NCBI RefSeq assembly: GCF_035582795.1
Contig: NW_027445624.1
Span: 1,674,001 to 1,738,000, forward strand
Direction of reading: 5' to 3'
Source: Mycteria americana
Taxonomy: Eukaryota; Chordata; Aves; Ciconiiformes; Ciconiidae
DNA: 64,000 nucleotides
A model generated the notes under the pieces. It saw only the letters and a program-made list of their open reading frames with translations, was not told where the DNA came from and did not search any database. The translations under genes and the position numbers were made by a program. Positions 11,565 through 24,800 of the stretch are shown here, piece by piece. Numbering within the stretch: position 1 is the stretch's first letter; every line of letters begins with the position of its first letter.

Positions 11565-12631
11565 TTGTATTGTCTTTATGGTAATCTCTCTGTTGTATTG
11601 TAGTTATCGTTTTGTGTTTTGTATGGTATGGTATGGTATCTATGGTATTGGATGGGTTGCATTGTCTATATTGCATGTTTTGCGTGTGTTGTGTTGTTGT
11701 GTGTGGTTTGGTATTTATTGTATTGGTATGGTATGCTATGGTATGGTACCTATAGCATGTGCTGTACAGGACAGTGCAATGTATCTGGGGTGTAGTGTGT
11801 GTTGCATTGTGAATTGTGTTGCACTTTGTATTGTATTTTGGTGTGTATTGTGTGCCTGGTGTGTATTCTGTGGCATGTGCTGTATGGCACGTGTTGTACG
11901 TGTTGTGTGTTTTGTACCTGTTTTGTATGTTTTGCATTGTATGTTGTATTGCACTGTATGGTGTGGTATGTATTGTGTGTAAGGTATGTATTGTATGTGT
12001 TGTGCTGTATGTATTGTGTTCTATGTTTTATATGGTACTGTAGTCTGTTTCGTGTTGTGTTTTTTATTGTGCTGTTACAGTATGGTATTTATTGTATTGT
12101 ATGTATCGTATTGTCTTCTATGTATCGTATTCTACTGTATGTATCATATGTATTGTATGTGTCATATATATTGTATTTTGTATGTATTGTATCTTGTATT
12201 TGGTACTGTATTTTGCATTGTATGTATTGTGTTGTATATATTGTGTGGTATGCCTTGTGCGGTGTGTATGGATGGTATATTATGGTATGTATTGTATTTT
12301 AGTTTCTGTATTGTATTGTGTATTGTATTCCTTTTTTTATTGTATTTCCCATTTATTTTACGTATTGTATCTATGCTTTGTACTCTATAGTTTGTATTCT
12401 ATGGTTTGTAATCCATGGCATTGTATGTATGGCATTGTAGGTATTGTATTGTATGTACTGTATTTTTGAATTGCATTTTATATTCCATTGTCTTATATGT
12501 ATTGTATGTGTTGTCTTTTATCGTATGGTAAAGTATTTCTTGTATGTATTTTATGGTATGGTCTGGTACGTATTGTATGTATCGTATTGAATGTATTGTA
12601 TTGTATGTATCATGTGCATTGTGATACCCTC
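11565..12631 (+). repeat. T/G-rich low-complexity repeat block
   Basis: About 1.07 kb consists of degenerate short units such as TATTGTATG, TATGGTATGG and TGTGTTGTA, with almost no A/C-rich interruption. The plus strand is therefore strongly T+G and the minus strand A+C. Spurious Cys/Tyr/Val-rich open frames arise on the plus strand. It directly follows the 5' side of the CR1 element and is split on its right by an LTR, resuming at about 13237-13360. Confidence 0.85.
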
Positions 12632-13192
12632 AGTCGGCAAAATAAGAACCCTCTAAAACTCAGTTTGGAGGTTTAGAATGCAGGCATTCTTTATTGCGGC
12701 GCCGGGCGCACAGGGGATCGCTCCACCTCATGTGCACGCCGCATTGCGCAACTACAGAAATGATAGACAATCCACATATACATCTTCATTAGATTGCTGG
12801 GAAATGATTATCATATTCCTACTATTTCCTACAACTCATTCATATATGTCAATGTCCCTGATGCCTGCGCATTCCTGTCCTCTGGTGGTCTTCCAGGGTC
12901 CTCTGGTGGTCGTCCATAGTCTTCCTCACCGTGTCCACTGGTTGAACTCTGTTTTCGTGCACGCTCAGGTCGGTTTTGGCTTGGTTACACCATTCTTGCA
13001 TATACAAACCCAACTTATTCTACCACCCTTTTCCTTTATCTATTCTACTCAAGCATACAGTGTCTCAGGACTTGCTTCTCTCTATTCTACTCAAGGATAT
13101 AGTGTCTCAAGACTCCCTTCTATCTCATCACAAAGAGCAAATTTTGAAACCATCTGCTCACAAAGTATTCCAAACTTGACTATGTCGCTACA
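12632..13192 (-). mobile_element. Solo LTR of an ERVK-like element inside the T/G-rich repeat
   Basis: The segment reads TGATACCC at its left and GCTACA at its right on the plus strand. On the minus strand it has an AATAAA signal (12695-12690) followed by a GGTATCA end, as expected of an LTR. No internal retroviral coding sequence is attached. The right border is uncertain: an alternative end is GGGCACCA near 13210. No clear target-site duplication was seen. Confidence 0.65.
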
Positions 13193-13236
13193 GTAAGAAG
13201 GGCACCATTTGTTCTCTGTGAACTCGCTATCAATTG

Positions 13237-13360
13237 TTTATATTGTGTTTTCTATTGCATTGTGTGTATTGTATTGTATGTATGGTACGTAGTGTGCGGT
13301 GTGGTCTTTATTGTCTCATATGTATTGTCTGTCTTGTATTGAATATGGGGTATTGCCTGC
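13237..13360 (+). repeat. T/G-rich repeat, right-hand remnant
   Basis: The same type of TATTGTATG-like repeat seen at 11565-12631 resumes here for about 120 bases after the LTR. This indicates that the LTR inserted into one continuous block. Confidence 0.7.
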
Positions 13361-15900
13361 GTTGTCTTTTTCCTCTTGTGTTTTAGAAGCAAAATAAGTC
13401 TGCGACATGAGAAGAAAGATTTGGGAGGCTTTTTTACTACCTTCCAAATGATTTTGCACATTCCAGTAGAAGAAAATAATCTGGGTTATTGAGATTCAGT
13501 TAACTTTTTTCTTTTCCCCCTCCTTCAGGGCCATTTGGAAAATGGAGGAAGGAATTGTATATGGGGACATTTGGGAGTTGAGGGGGTCTGGATGTGAGAT
13601 TGCAAGTAACGTGTCCATGGCGATAGTGAGAGATACTGTTATTGTTCCGTTGCATTTAGGGTGTTCCAAAAATCAATCTCGCAGTGGGTTTCCAGGTGAT
13701 ATAAAAGGCACTTGAAGGATCATGGGAACACTACTGAGATCAGCTCGAGCCTTTTTCTAACCTGCCAGCCTTATTCTAGCACTTAGCCATCATCACGCCA
13801 CATCAGTTTCCATGGGGCTTCAGCGTATTTTTCAGTGCTGTCCTTTAGCATAGTTGGCTTTCCTGAACTAAGATGCCAGACCGGCCTGAGATCAACTTAT
13901 TGCTGCAGAATATCTCCGAGAGGGACCCTTGTCAAATGCTCACAACTGCTTAAAAGTCCCAGGGGTAAGGAAGCTGTCAATTTTCAGCCAGAAAGGATTG
14001 AAAACAGTATTTCAGTTGATTTCAGAAGGCAGCAGCACTACAGGAAACATATTTTCCATGCCGTTTGTAAATTAATCAGTTAATGCCTCATCATTTCTAC
14101 ATGCACGTGGCTGTGCTTTTATGAACACAGCAGGTACCTGTCAAAACAAAGCGCAGGCATATCAGCCCTGAAACAGGAACTCTGCCCCTCCTGTCAGTAA
14201 GTTTAAAAATGCCAAACTCGCCATACCCCACAAAACCCAAAGAAAAACACCAATCCAAAACTCCAGCCATAAAAGTATCCCACCACTTTGTGTAGAAAAA
14301 AAGGAACTGCTCCAATTGTTGAAATAAAGGTGTTTGCTGTGACAGAGGAGCCTCTAAAAGCTGAGAAAACTCATTTCCTGTGTTGTATTAGACCACAGGC
14401 CATACTATCCAAACAGCTCTCCTCAAGAGGTCACTACATTCATCAGAAGAGAGATTCAAAGCCTTCCTTGGAAAAAGCTCTTGTCCTTTATTGCCTAACG
14501 TAGTGGAAGAATTCAGGGGAGCAGCGTTAGCAGGCTCTGGGGAAAAATATCGACGTGCAGAAGGTGATGCCTCACTCCAGTTAGTCATTCCTTCTCTCTG
14601 TGTTTAGGAAAGCACAGACAGCATTGCTGTATCACTAACTCAAAAGTTCTGGAAAATGTGCCTTTGGAGAGGAACACCCAGACCTGGACAAAGAGACCTT
14701 CTTTCCAGGGCAAGTCTTACCAGAAGATTCACCTTTCCTTCTTTTCAGAACATTTTGTACCTAGTTCTGTTAAAAAGGAAGTCTCATTAAGGATTTTGAA
14801 GCTTCCTGCTCCATATGCCACTCTTTTCTACACGTGGAAAAACAGGCCTATGTTCTCTCATGGCAGGCACCACCACGACCGTTTGGTGGTTTTTCAGAAG
14901 CAAACAAGAAATTGGGAAAGCTCTCTGTTGGAGTCTAGCATTAAACAGTCTAGTCTTGACCAGTAACTGAAACAGAAGAGTTCATAAACTGTTAATTAGT
15001 TCTTGTATTTTTCTATTTCCTGCCAGTCCCTCCAATCAGACAAGTAGAAACAAGAGCTCCATGAAACTTGTATACAACTTGTATACTTGTAAACTTGTAT
15101 ACTCTCATTGGAAACAGAAGACTAAACAGAAACTGGCACAAAGCAAGTGGGAAAGGGGATAGAAAAGAGGAGGAAAAGGCTAATCTCACTGTGGGTGTGC
15201 TACGTGTACATTAGAGTGGTTTCCTAAACCCCCACAGCTTGGCTACACTAAAAATTCAGCCAGGAAGGATCACAGTTGTGCTTGACGGCGCTAAAACAAT
15301 GGGCATGACTCTCTGCACTTCTGCAGCCTCGAAGGACAAATACCAACTAGAGATCCTTGCAGTGACTGAAACACCAAGACTAAAGCAAAAAGGGTCCACT
15401 CTCTTGCTTTGGCTGTAGTAACAGGAGGGCAGCAGCACAACTTTGGAAGTGTAGAACGACAGCTAACATAAGAGCAAGACAATGAAGAAATATGCAGAAC
15501 AAAAGCTTTCATGCAATCTTTTTAAACAAACCTTCACTAATTTTCATTTTGCTGCTGTACTGTTCCACAATAACTGGCAAGCTTCCCAGTGCTTTATTCC
15601 TACCACACTAAGATCCAGGTTCTGCTTTGAAACACATACAGAAATATGTGTATTAAAAAAACAAACAAACCCCCCAAAAAAGCCGACACTTTAGACCAAG
15701 ACCTGAGTTAGCTGTAAGAATAAAGCTAATTGTGTCTCCAACACTAGGAGCACCCGAAGCTGCAGTGCTTTGACAGTGAGAGAGAGAGAGGACTTGTAAA
15801 GAGAGATGCAAGGCTTCCACCCTCCCTATGGCTACCCACAGCCCCAGTCAGGAACAGTCAGAGCAAACAAGAAGCGAATGTTTTTGCTTTGTCTTTCATT
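13361..15900. other. Intergenic stretch without recognised genes
   Basis: Only short unconvincing open frames occur on both strands. A small direct repeat of CTTGTATA-like units lies at about 15068-15103, an AG-dinucleotide run at about 15779-15790, and an A/C-rich tract at about 15655-15680. I see no RNA gene or conserved motif. Confidence 0.5.
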
Positions 15901-15903
15901 TAA

Positions 15904-15909
15904 TTTATT
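15904..15909 (-). terminator. Possible polyadenylation signal AATAAA after the RBBP6-like stop
   Basis: AATAAA on the minus strand begins only 19 bases after the stop codon at 15930-15928. Such a short 3' UTR would be unusual, so the signal may be chance in an A/T-rich stretch. Confidence 0.35.
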
Positions 15910-16404
15910 TAGTCCTAACTATAATATCTACTTAAAATACTCCTTTCCTCCTTCCCCTTGAGCTAGAGTCCGTTCAGTGGGAGAGCGGCCTCTAAATACT
16001 GGAGACCTTGACCGGGCATGGGATCTCCTCTCTGGGGGTGACCTGGACCTAGAACGAAGGTTACGACTCTTGGTTAGAGAGGTGGAGCGGAGGAACTCCT
16101 CCTGATTCTTCTGGACAATCTGCTTCTCCATTACGGACATGTAAAGCAGTTACCTGGAAAACGAACGCCTGTGCTCCTTTTTCATCCTTTTACACTCTGT
16201 CATTTCCTTAGCAAAATCAGCGGTAAACTCATCAGGTTTGGAATTTCTCTTTCCTTCCTTTCTCTTTCTTTCTTTTTGCACTTCCGTGTAACTGCAGTCC
16301 GATACGCTATTGAAAGACAAAAATGAAAAACAACGCAACTTCATTGAGCCAAATACTTACTCCTCTTCAAGTCTCCGTTGTTCTCCGTAAAACTCCTGCC
16401 TACA

Positions 16405-17027
16405 TAAGGGAGGCCAATGGCATCCTGGCTTGGTTCAGAAATAGGGTGGGCAGCAGGACTAGGGCAGTGATTGTTCCCCCGTACTCGGCACTGGTGAGGC
16501 CGCACCTCGAATCCTGTGTTCAGTGTTGGGCCCCTCACTTCAAGAGAGACATTGAGGGGCTGGAGTGCGTCCAAAGAAGAACAACGAAGCTGTTGACAGG
16601 TCTAGAGCACAAGTCCTGTGAGGAGCAGCTGAGGGAACTGGGGTTGTTTAGCCTGGAGAAAAGGAGGCTGAGGGGAGACCTCATCGCTCTCTACAACGCC
16701 CTGAACGGAGGTTGTAGTGAGGTGGGTGTCGGGCTCTTCTCCCAAGTAACAAGTGATAGGACAAGAGGCAATGGCCTCAAGTTGCTCCAGTGGAGGTTTA
16801 GAGTGGGTATTAGGAAAAATTTCTTCACCAAAAGGGTGATCAAGCCCTGGAAAAGGCTGCCAGGGAAGCGGTTGAGTCACCATCCCTGGAGGTATTTAAA
16901 AGACACGTAGACGTGGTGCTTAGGGACATGGTTTAGTAGCAGACTTGGCAGTCTTAGGTTTACGATTGGAATCAACGATCTTAAATGTCGCTTCCAAGCT
17001 AAATGATTCTATGAGTCTGTGAATCTC
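16405..17027 (+). mobile_element. CR1 LINE, 5'-truncated, inserted in an RBBP6-like coding exon
   Basis: The sequence gives the C-terminal part of CR1 RT on the plus strand ([38 protein letters not shown]) and ends with CTATGAGTCTGTGAATCTCT-type terminal repeats near 17025. The left flank (AGGCAGGAGTTTTACGGAG on the minus strand, encoding RQEFYGE) and the right flank (HAPP) are adjacent codons of one RBBP6 exon. The insertion is therefore in coding sequence. It lies antisense to the RBBP6 copy. Confidence 0.88.
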
Positions 17028-17348
17028 TGAAGGAGGTGCGTGTGTTGTTGGGATGGTATGTGAATGAGCCATGGGTACTGCTGTTGGTACCCAAGCTGAT
17101 GACGGGTGTGCAGGAGCTGGGGGATATGCTGGAGGGGGGACAGTGTACCCAGCAGATGGAGGCTGACCGGGTGCAAACTGGGGAGGGAACTGTGGTGCTG
17201 GTACCCCCGGAGGAAGAGGAAGTGCATGGGGTGGTGGAGGAGACAAGGGAGGTGGAGGCACAGGCACAAAGGCTGCCGTTGATGCTGCAGTGTTGGGGCC
17301 TGAGGCCTTTGGGTATGTTCACTGCGTGGGCGTCCTCGATTTGAACTT
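17028..17348 (-). pseudogene. RBBP6-like proline-rich exon with frameshift, truncated by CR1
   Basis: The exon starts in the frame SSNRGRPRSEHTQR, matching the RBBP6 sequence INRGRHHSERSQR. It then continues the match only in the next frame (VPVPPPPLSPPPPHALPLPP and PTTHAPP). A one-base loss within the stretch at about 17294-17306 explains this. In the original frame translation would run on to a stop at about 17009. The match stops at HAPP, where CR1 sequence begins. Confidence 0.82.
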
Positions 17349-18225
17349 CTAAAGAAACCCCCAAACACGTGTCACTGTTTGTTACGCTCTGCCCTGATGT
17401 TCAAGAGGAAAGCGAAGGAAGCGGGAGCACAGTGGCGAGCGCTTCTTGTTCCCAACTTCAGCATTTTTCTCCCTGCTTTCTCTTCATTTGAGACTACACT
17501 CATTTCTTGACCCTCAGACTTGCCTTCCACATCCTCACCCCCAACAGTTCCCTCAGTCTTCTCTCCTTAGACTCAGCTTTGCGACTCTGGAGGGAGGCTG
17601 CCCCTGCTTAAGAGACGCCCACCTCCCATGTGCCAAGTGCCCACCACGTCTCTGCCACTCCTTGAGACGCTTCATACTTCACACTGCTGATCTTCAAAGG
17701 ACTGCATAGATATTAATTAATCTTCTCTCAAACTTCTGGTAACTTCTTCCACATACGCTGCCTATGTTGTTAGAATTAATTACCACTTGTATTCTCCGCA
17801 ACTCTCTGGGCATACTTATTTCATTAGAAACCAGCTGTTGTGTGAGTTATGTGTTAAGGCCTCGTTTAACAGGTTACAAGTAGTAATATATTGAATTTCT
17901 GTGGCATACTCACAGTTCCCAGCCTGGTCTGCCACCAGCTGAGCGAATTGTTCTGCCTTTCCTTGGATGCCCTTTTGGAGTGGGGAGAGGAAAAAGAAAA
18001 AAATCCCATTCAGTTTATCTGAAGATCATTTTTTGTAAAAGAAATTCTACAGTTATAGTTACTTACCAGTTGTGGATATTGATTGTCCTTGGGGGCCCAG
18101 AAGACTTGCAAATGCCGGATGTTGTAGTAGAGGAACCTGACAGCCCGTGTGAATAAATGCAAGGAGTTGGAAAATCAGCTCTACTAAGATACACGAATCA
18201 CTGCGGATGTTGAAATAAAACTTAC

Positions 18226-18423
18226 CTTGTCTTCCAACACACTGCTGATGGACCCAGAGGAAGATATATAGAGTTCACCGGCAGTCACCAGAGCAGCAGG
18301 TCGGACAGCAGTCATGAGTGGTGCTGGAGGTTGTAGCAGTGGCGGCTGCTGCTGCTGTTGCTGCTGGAGCTGCTTGCGCAGCCTTTTTGTGTAGCCTGTT
18401 CCATTTCTGAAGTTGTCGACAGC
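18226..18423 (-). CDS. RBBP6-like exon with polyglutamine tract
   Basis: Sixty-six codons follow the RING exon: FRNGTGYTKRLRKQL matches the RBBP6 segment after the RING. Then comes a run of glutamines from CAG/CAA codons, then a Pro/Ala/Ser-rich part. The human protein has prolines at this place, so the glutamine run is a local expansion. Phase is 0 at both ends. Confidence 0.75.
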
Positions 18424-19719
18424 CTAGAGGCAGAAAAACATTTACAAAAAGGCAATATGAAACTTCAGTAGATAGATGAACAAAAGCCTCCACAGAGTAA
18501 AATGACTTGTGTACTCCTGGAAATGATATCAAGCCTAAAATCAATGAACATACAGCTATATGAACACATCACATTAAACACCAAGATCAAGGACTGGTAA
18601 CTCAGAGTATCTGTATTTCAAGTACCTCAGTGTTAACACCGAAATTGAAAGTGAGGCAATCACGTTAAACAAAAGCGTGACCTGAATGTGCAGATTGTCT
18701 CTAAAGAGCTGTAAGCTTCTGGAACAACAGGTAATGTACTTGAAAGGTACATTTAGCCTTATTCAACTTGGCCTTGCTTAAGGAGGTGTAAATTAGCCTT
18801 TCTTCCCTTTCAGCTTTTTACAAATAGACTTTTCTTACAAACAGTTGATGTAAAAGTCATCACCTTACCTTGCGTAGGGCCTTGTTGGCAATTAAAGCAT
18901 CAGGAGAAATATCGGTCTGATGACAGGTTGGGCATGTGTGTTCCTCAGAGTCCAGTAATGCTGTTCGAATACCTGTGTACGTTTAGAATCATCCAAACAG
19001 TTTTTAGCCAAACAGAGGAAATTTTGGGGGTTCTAATTAATTATAAAATCACGAAGATGGGTAGTGGGTGAATATGGTCTTGAAGTGAAAGCATGAAGCT
19101 ATACGTGTTCAACGGTGTAAAAAATTTATAGTACACAGCAAATAACGAGACATTTTTGACATTGCACTATTGCAACATTTGAAGATGTAGAGTAGGCTGT
19201 GTCTCGATGTTTCGACTAGTCTTCTTTCCACTATCTAGTACAGTGAGAAGTCACCAACCTCCAGGTTAATGAATAAAACACGTCTCAAAAAACCATTAGT
19301 AGGTTTGAGTTCTGAAGTTTTGAACAAGCTCTCCCGTGGAGAAGAATGTGGATTAAATGCCTAACTCTGCATTTGTTGCAGACCGCAGGAAGTCACCAGA
19401 GTTGGCTATGCAGTTTTTTAGGAGAGAAAGGGTGTGGACAAACTAAATGCATTCAATATCTCATAGTGTCATCACCTGCACAATTATGCGCTCTTCTCCT
19501 ACTCGCCCCTCTGCATGTAAAGAGGCTTTCACTAGGTACTAAGCTTTCTGCTTATTTTTTTTTCTTTTTTCCCTTTCTAGGAGAAGAGTCCTTTCCTGTT
19601 CAGGGTATACTTAAGTATGAAATAGAGCTGGTAACAAAGTCATTCCATTACCTCCTCTCTCTGCTTTCAGAAGATCAGCTGTGATGTTTTGAATTAACAA
19701 ACGTGGGAGTAACACTTAC

Positions 19720-21831
19720 ATTCATCACAATAACTGTTTCCACAGCAGGGAATAACAACTGCATCAGTCATCAAGTCTTTACAGAGGAGACATAACAACT
19801 CTTCCGGAACAGGGTCATCTGAGGAGGAGGAGGAGGACAGCTCCTCTGCTAAAAAGGGAGGCTTCTCCTTCTTTCCTCTGGCATAAGCTTCCCTGGAGGG
19901 GGGTGGGGAAGGAAAAAGGAAAAAGTTAAACGTGGGTAAAGGAAAACTCTTCCAAGCTTTGGATTCTAGCAAAGGAAGAGAACAGCTGGAGTTCTCCTCC
20001 CTCCACATCAGCCTTCTACAACGTAGGCATTTAGTTTAAACTACTTTTCTATAGCCACAACACAATCTTCCTTCTGCTGAGCTCTCCCATTCATTGGATC
20101 AACTAAGAAATCAGCTCAGACTAGAAAAACAATGGTTTGACAGCTACAAATCAGGTGAGAAGGATCCCACCTCTCCTTTGCCAGAGGGTAAACGTAAATT
20201 GCAGGCTCAGGATAAAGTTAGTCTCCGAGTAAGGACATTTTATCAATGGAAGAAGTCGATGTTACAGCTTCTACAAAAGGAGATCCATGGCAGAAAAACA
20301 GAGGTGCTACCAAGTGCATTTTAAAGCCGCCACTCTCGTCAGCCCACAGGAGTATTTTCTTAGGTTATAGCATCTACTTGATAAAAATCTGAGGGGGAGG
20401 AAATCTCAGTCCAACTGTTAGTTGACAAATGTTGCAAGAAGCCTTGGAAACATAAAGCAGAAGCAAAATGAGCTTTCAAAGAGAAGGACTACTCTGTAAA
20501 CACTACTGAAATGTTTTACAGAAATACAGATTCTTAGCGTACCACCAGATTTATCAATGTCCAGGGCCATGAACAGTAGGACCACCCTATTGTAATATTA
20601 GAAAGCATCACGGATTTTATGGTTAAGAGACAATGACAATGCTTCCTGCCCTGTAACTACAGATGCTGGCCAACTTGGTTGCATTGCCCCTCAGACATTC
20701 ACGCATGGTTTCTCTCGTTCACTTTGTGGTCAGTCCATTTAATTCCATACGTACGCACTAATAGTTGGTATTGCATATTTCCCAGTGCTTGTCAGCATGG
20801 CACCCTTTGTAGTGGGGTCTTCCACCTCTATCATGAAGCTCCTGGGAATTCCTGTGCTCTTTTTAATTCTGGGAACAGGCTCAACATTTTTGTCCTGTTA
20901 AGAAAAGAAATGCAGACATAGCTCATCTTAAGACCCACACTTCCAATGACATTGCAATGCTTATTTTAAGCAGCAAAAGCCTTCAGGGCTCTCCTTTTAC
21001 CTAGTGTCAGGCTCGCTAAACTGAAATACTTATTTTCCTAAATGAATATAGCCAGAATGTCGCAAAGGCTTGAGCAGTGTTTTGAACTCACTCGACATGC
21101 TTTGGCTTCACTTCAGGTTCCCTAAGGGTGCAATATCCCTTAGCTCACCACCCACTCAGACAAGAGACACAAACCCGCTCCTACTCCAGAGCGCAATTCA
21201 GAGCGAGAGCTTCATTCGGTGCTCTGAATCAGTCACTGGGGAAACTTATATTCACCCTCTCCATACGAAGGTTGTATTCGTACCTCAGGCATATGCATTC
21301 AGTGACTTACGTCACATGGCATGAATGCTCAGCCAGAGACTGGTGTAGTTACAACAGGCAAATATTCAATAGATGGGGTCAACAGAAACACCTTGGTTTT
21401 CTACGGAATACTAAAAACTGTGAACTGTCATTAGAAAGAATTAAAACCAGAAAACTTTCCAGCAATATTGAAATATATAACAATAAGCATCCAAGTTCAC
21501 AGAGAAAGATCTATGGACATATTCAATGTCAATGACCTAGAAAAAAGAAAATGTTACATTTCAAATTCCAGGTTTTCCTTGAATTTTGAAGGGCTTTGCA
21601 ACACTGCCATATAGCCTCTCTATTTCACCCCAAGAGAAATGAGTCTTAATAGGAGTGTTCATGTATTTGTTACCTAACTGCCAAGGGAAACACGTTAAAA
21701 ACAAACTAACACCAGAAGTCCCCCACAATCTTACCCCATGTGTTGGGCAGTTCTTTATATAGTGGCCAGGTTTTCCACAGCGAAAGCACGTATATGATGG
21801 TGGAGGTGGACCCAAAGGTTTCCTCAAGTAA
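19720..21831 (-). CDS. RBBP6-like zinc knuckle, linker and first half of the RING/U-box (three exons)
   Basis: Exon 21831-21735 encodes the CCHC knuckle CFRCGKPGHYIKNC. Exon 20894-20755 encodes the conserved linker IKKSTGIPRSF. Exon 19892-19720 encodes KKEKPPFL, a serine run and the first RING half, LLCLLCKDLMTDAVVIPCC. The second RING half is in exon 18972-18869 (HTCPTCHQTD). The metal-binding Cys/His residues that I can check are present. Splice phases join all four exons, so this part shows no sign of decay. Confidence 0.82.
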
Positions 21832-24800
21832 CTAAAAGGTTTTTTGGGAAAAGAAGAGAAAGGCATGCATGTGTCTCTCTTGTTAAAACCAACACCTCCA
21901 CAATTTTTTCCAGAATCTTCAAAGAACAGATTTGACATTATCCACACTTACTTGATGGGATCATACTGCTGGCAAGACTGTATCATCACAGCTTTTACTT
22001 TCTCTTCCTCGGGAGCATTGGCTTCAGCCAGATTGGCAGTCTGTTTCACAGGGAATTGTTTGACACAGGCATTAGAAACGCGTTTAAGCCCACACAGCCA
22101 AAGACAACCCCACTCACCCCGTCCTGTGAAGAGCAGCACAGCGCTAGCTGAGGTTGCATGAAAACAGCTGCTTCTATAAAATACAGCTGTCCTGAAGATG
22201 TTCTGGGGAGTCCTTACGCCATTACATGATGTCTATGTGCCTGTTCACCTCCTTGAAAAGAGCCTTCTCGGGCACTCAGAACCTTCGGCTCTGTTTGTAC
22301 CTCACATAAAGGCTTGTGTCACCAATCCCATTTTCCTCTGAGTGGACTGAAGCTATGTGTAGAAAAAATTATACTATCCAGATTTTGAAACTGATTTTTA
22401 AGCTCCAGACTGTTTGAAGGAGAAGATATACTACAATTTATGAAATTGTGCAGCATCCAAAGATTGGATCTCTAACTGTAATAACTAGAAATGCAGAAAT
22501 GACCCTGCTTGTGTCCATGTTCCAGAAACACCTCTAATTCGGCTGTTGCAAACCCCCCTGAAATGCCCATCACTGACAGCCAATTAAATTCTTCTCTGAA
22601 ACTTGTGTTAGTTTCCAATGCAACATTAACGAAATGCATGAAAAACAGTAAACAGCTTCTAAAGTGCTGCTTCTTTGTGTCTGGAACATGAGTAATACCA
22701 CAACATGACGTTGAGGCTGATGAAGTGCTCCCCTTCTACCTTCCCAAACTGGCAACTACTCCTTACAGGACAGTATCAAAATATACAGACATTTTAAAGT
22801 GAAAATAAACACTTTAAATTCTTAAAAATCAAATGAATGTTTTGTTCACATTACAAGAGTTATCCAGCTATGCATCACAGTATAAGATTTAAAAATACAA
22901 ACCAAACACTTTTTTTCTTTAAGCTCTTGACGAGAATATAGATATACCTGAATAAGCTGGGCCAGAGAAATAGGGGCAGAAGGGTCATCAATCTGTTCAC
23001 AAAAAATTAAACACACATTCATGTTGAACACATATTCATATTAAACGCATATTCATATTCAAACACAAAAGCTAAGTGATACAATGTGAAAATGCAACAA
23101 ATACACTCCAAACAATTTTTATGGCAAGAAACAAAAAGCACACAACAAGCTATACAGACAGACATAGCACTAGCTATGGACAGGCAGATGTAGAACATGG
23201 CACCATGTTCAGTTGTGCAAACCTTCAACCTACGTGATCCAAAAACCATCATACATTATCTGTACAACACAAAGTCAGTCCGGAAATATTCTGGCGTATT
23301 CCATATGAAATACAATGCATTACTAGGCACAAATACCAATATTCACAGGAGAACTGTGCAAATGAGGGCATTACTCAGTTTTTACTATGCTGAATCAAAT
23401 GCACAGTACTTACAACATAGACTATCTTTTAGTGGAAAATATCTATTAAGGTAATGTGTGGAAAATTAATACAAGGCTACATTGCATACAATTAAGGGCC
23501 GTGCGTAGAAAAAAGGCTGAGATTGGTTTTTACGTACTGCTTTTGATGTTGCACTCACTGGCTCACTTCGACTTCTAGAAGAAGAAAGAAAGGTGATCAG
23601 AACTTAAAATAAGGCACTTGTACCCAACATAAAGCAGTGAAAACAGATTCTAAAACCTGAACATCAAAACATTCTGTTCTGATACTCTAGTGAATGTGAA
23701 CATTTATACGTATACATAAACTGTTCCCTCTTGGTGCATGCAGTGCAACTAAAAAAAAAAACCCCAAATCACATTTCTACTTTGTCACAAATTACTCCAA
23801 GACTTACAGATACAGAACACAACAGTGCAAGCGAAGTCCTCAGATATTTTGTCTCTGCGAGTAAGTATCAAAAATATGAAGCCTCTACTACAGTTTTGTG
23901 TTCTTAAATAATCAACCATGAAAGTACAAAGGTAACTTTAGCCAACCCGTATATCCCTAGCATTACAAGTAGGTACCAGAGAGAGTACTTCAGTTTCTAA
24001 CAAAGAATAGGGAGGCTCTAGACACTTTGAAGTGCAAGTTTACTGAAATGAAACAAATCAGCCATCTGACAAAGAAATAACAAAACTGCCAGCAGCATCG
24101 TCTTTACTACAGTGTTTCTCTGTGGAAGCCCAAGCACTCTGTTCAGATATCTACCATATTTAGCCATGAAAGTGCCAAAATGTGCTCAAGGTGTTACATA
24201 TGCTATATTGACTAAAAATAGGCGCAGAAATCTCACCTGAAAGCAGTTCCTAGGATTTTTTGGGGAAAAAAAGGTCTTAACTGCCTGAATCTGCTTTAAG
24301 ATAATCTTGAAAATGCTACAATATTGTAGGAAATAATTATTACATTTGAAAACTTGCTGAGATTCCACGTACTCATTGATCTGTGTCTGCATGCTACTCA
24401 TCACCAATCAGACATGCAACCATTGATGGCATTAACAAACAATTCCTACACCATCCAAAGTGTCCCATGAGCAGAGGCAATTCAAAGGCTGCTGTGGAAT
24501 TCATGTGAAGTTTACATGCAGAGCCATGTAAATTCAGGGCTTTTTGCTTGCAAATGCTTCATGGGTACCAGGACGCTGCTGTACTGTTTGTTCAAGGCAC
24601 ACTGTAACTCATCAGTCTACTTTATTTACTGAGTAGCAACAGCAGAAAGGCATGGCAAAACCACAAGCTAATAATATCTACTAATGGTGGTGGAGAGGCG
24701 TATCTCAAAGAAGGCTGGAAAACATGACCATTCAAACAATGCTAATGCAGCTGATAGAGATCTGGACTGTATGAATAAATAAATGACAGCAATAATCCTG

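Noticed and set aside
11578-12676. Overlapping Cys/Tyr/Val-rich open frames that look like membrane proteins
   Set aside because: They are translations of the T/G-rich repeat; any frame of TATTGTATG-like units stays open.
16323-16910. Plus-strand open frame of 195 codons as a host gene
   Set aside because: It is the C-terminal RT part of the CR1 inserted in the RBBP6 copy, joined to flanking intron and exon sequence.
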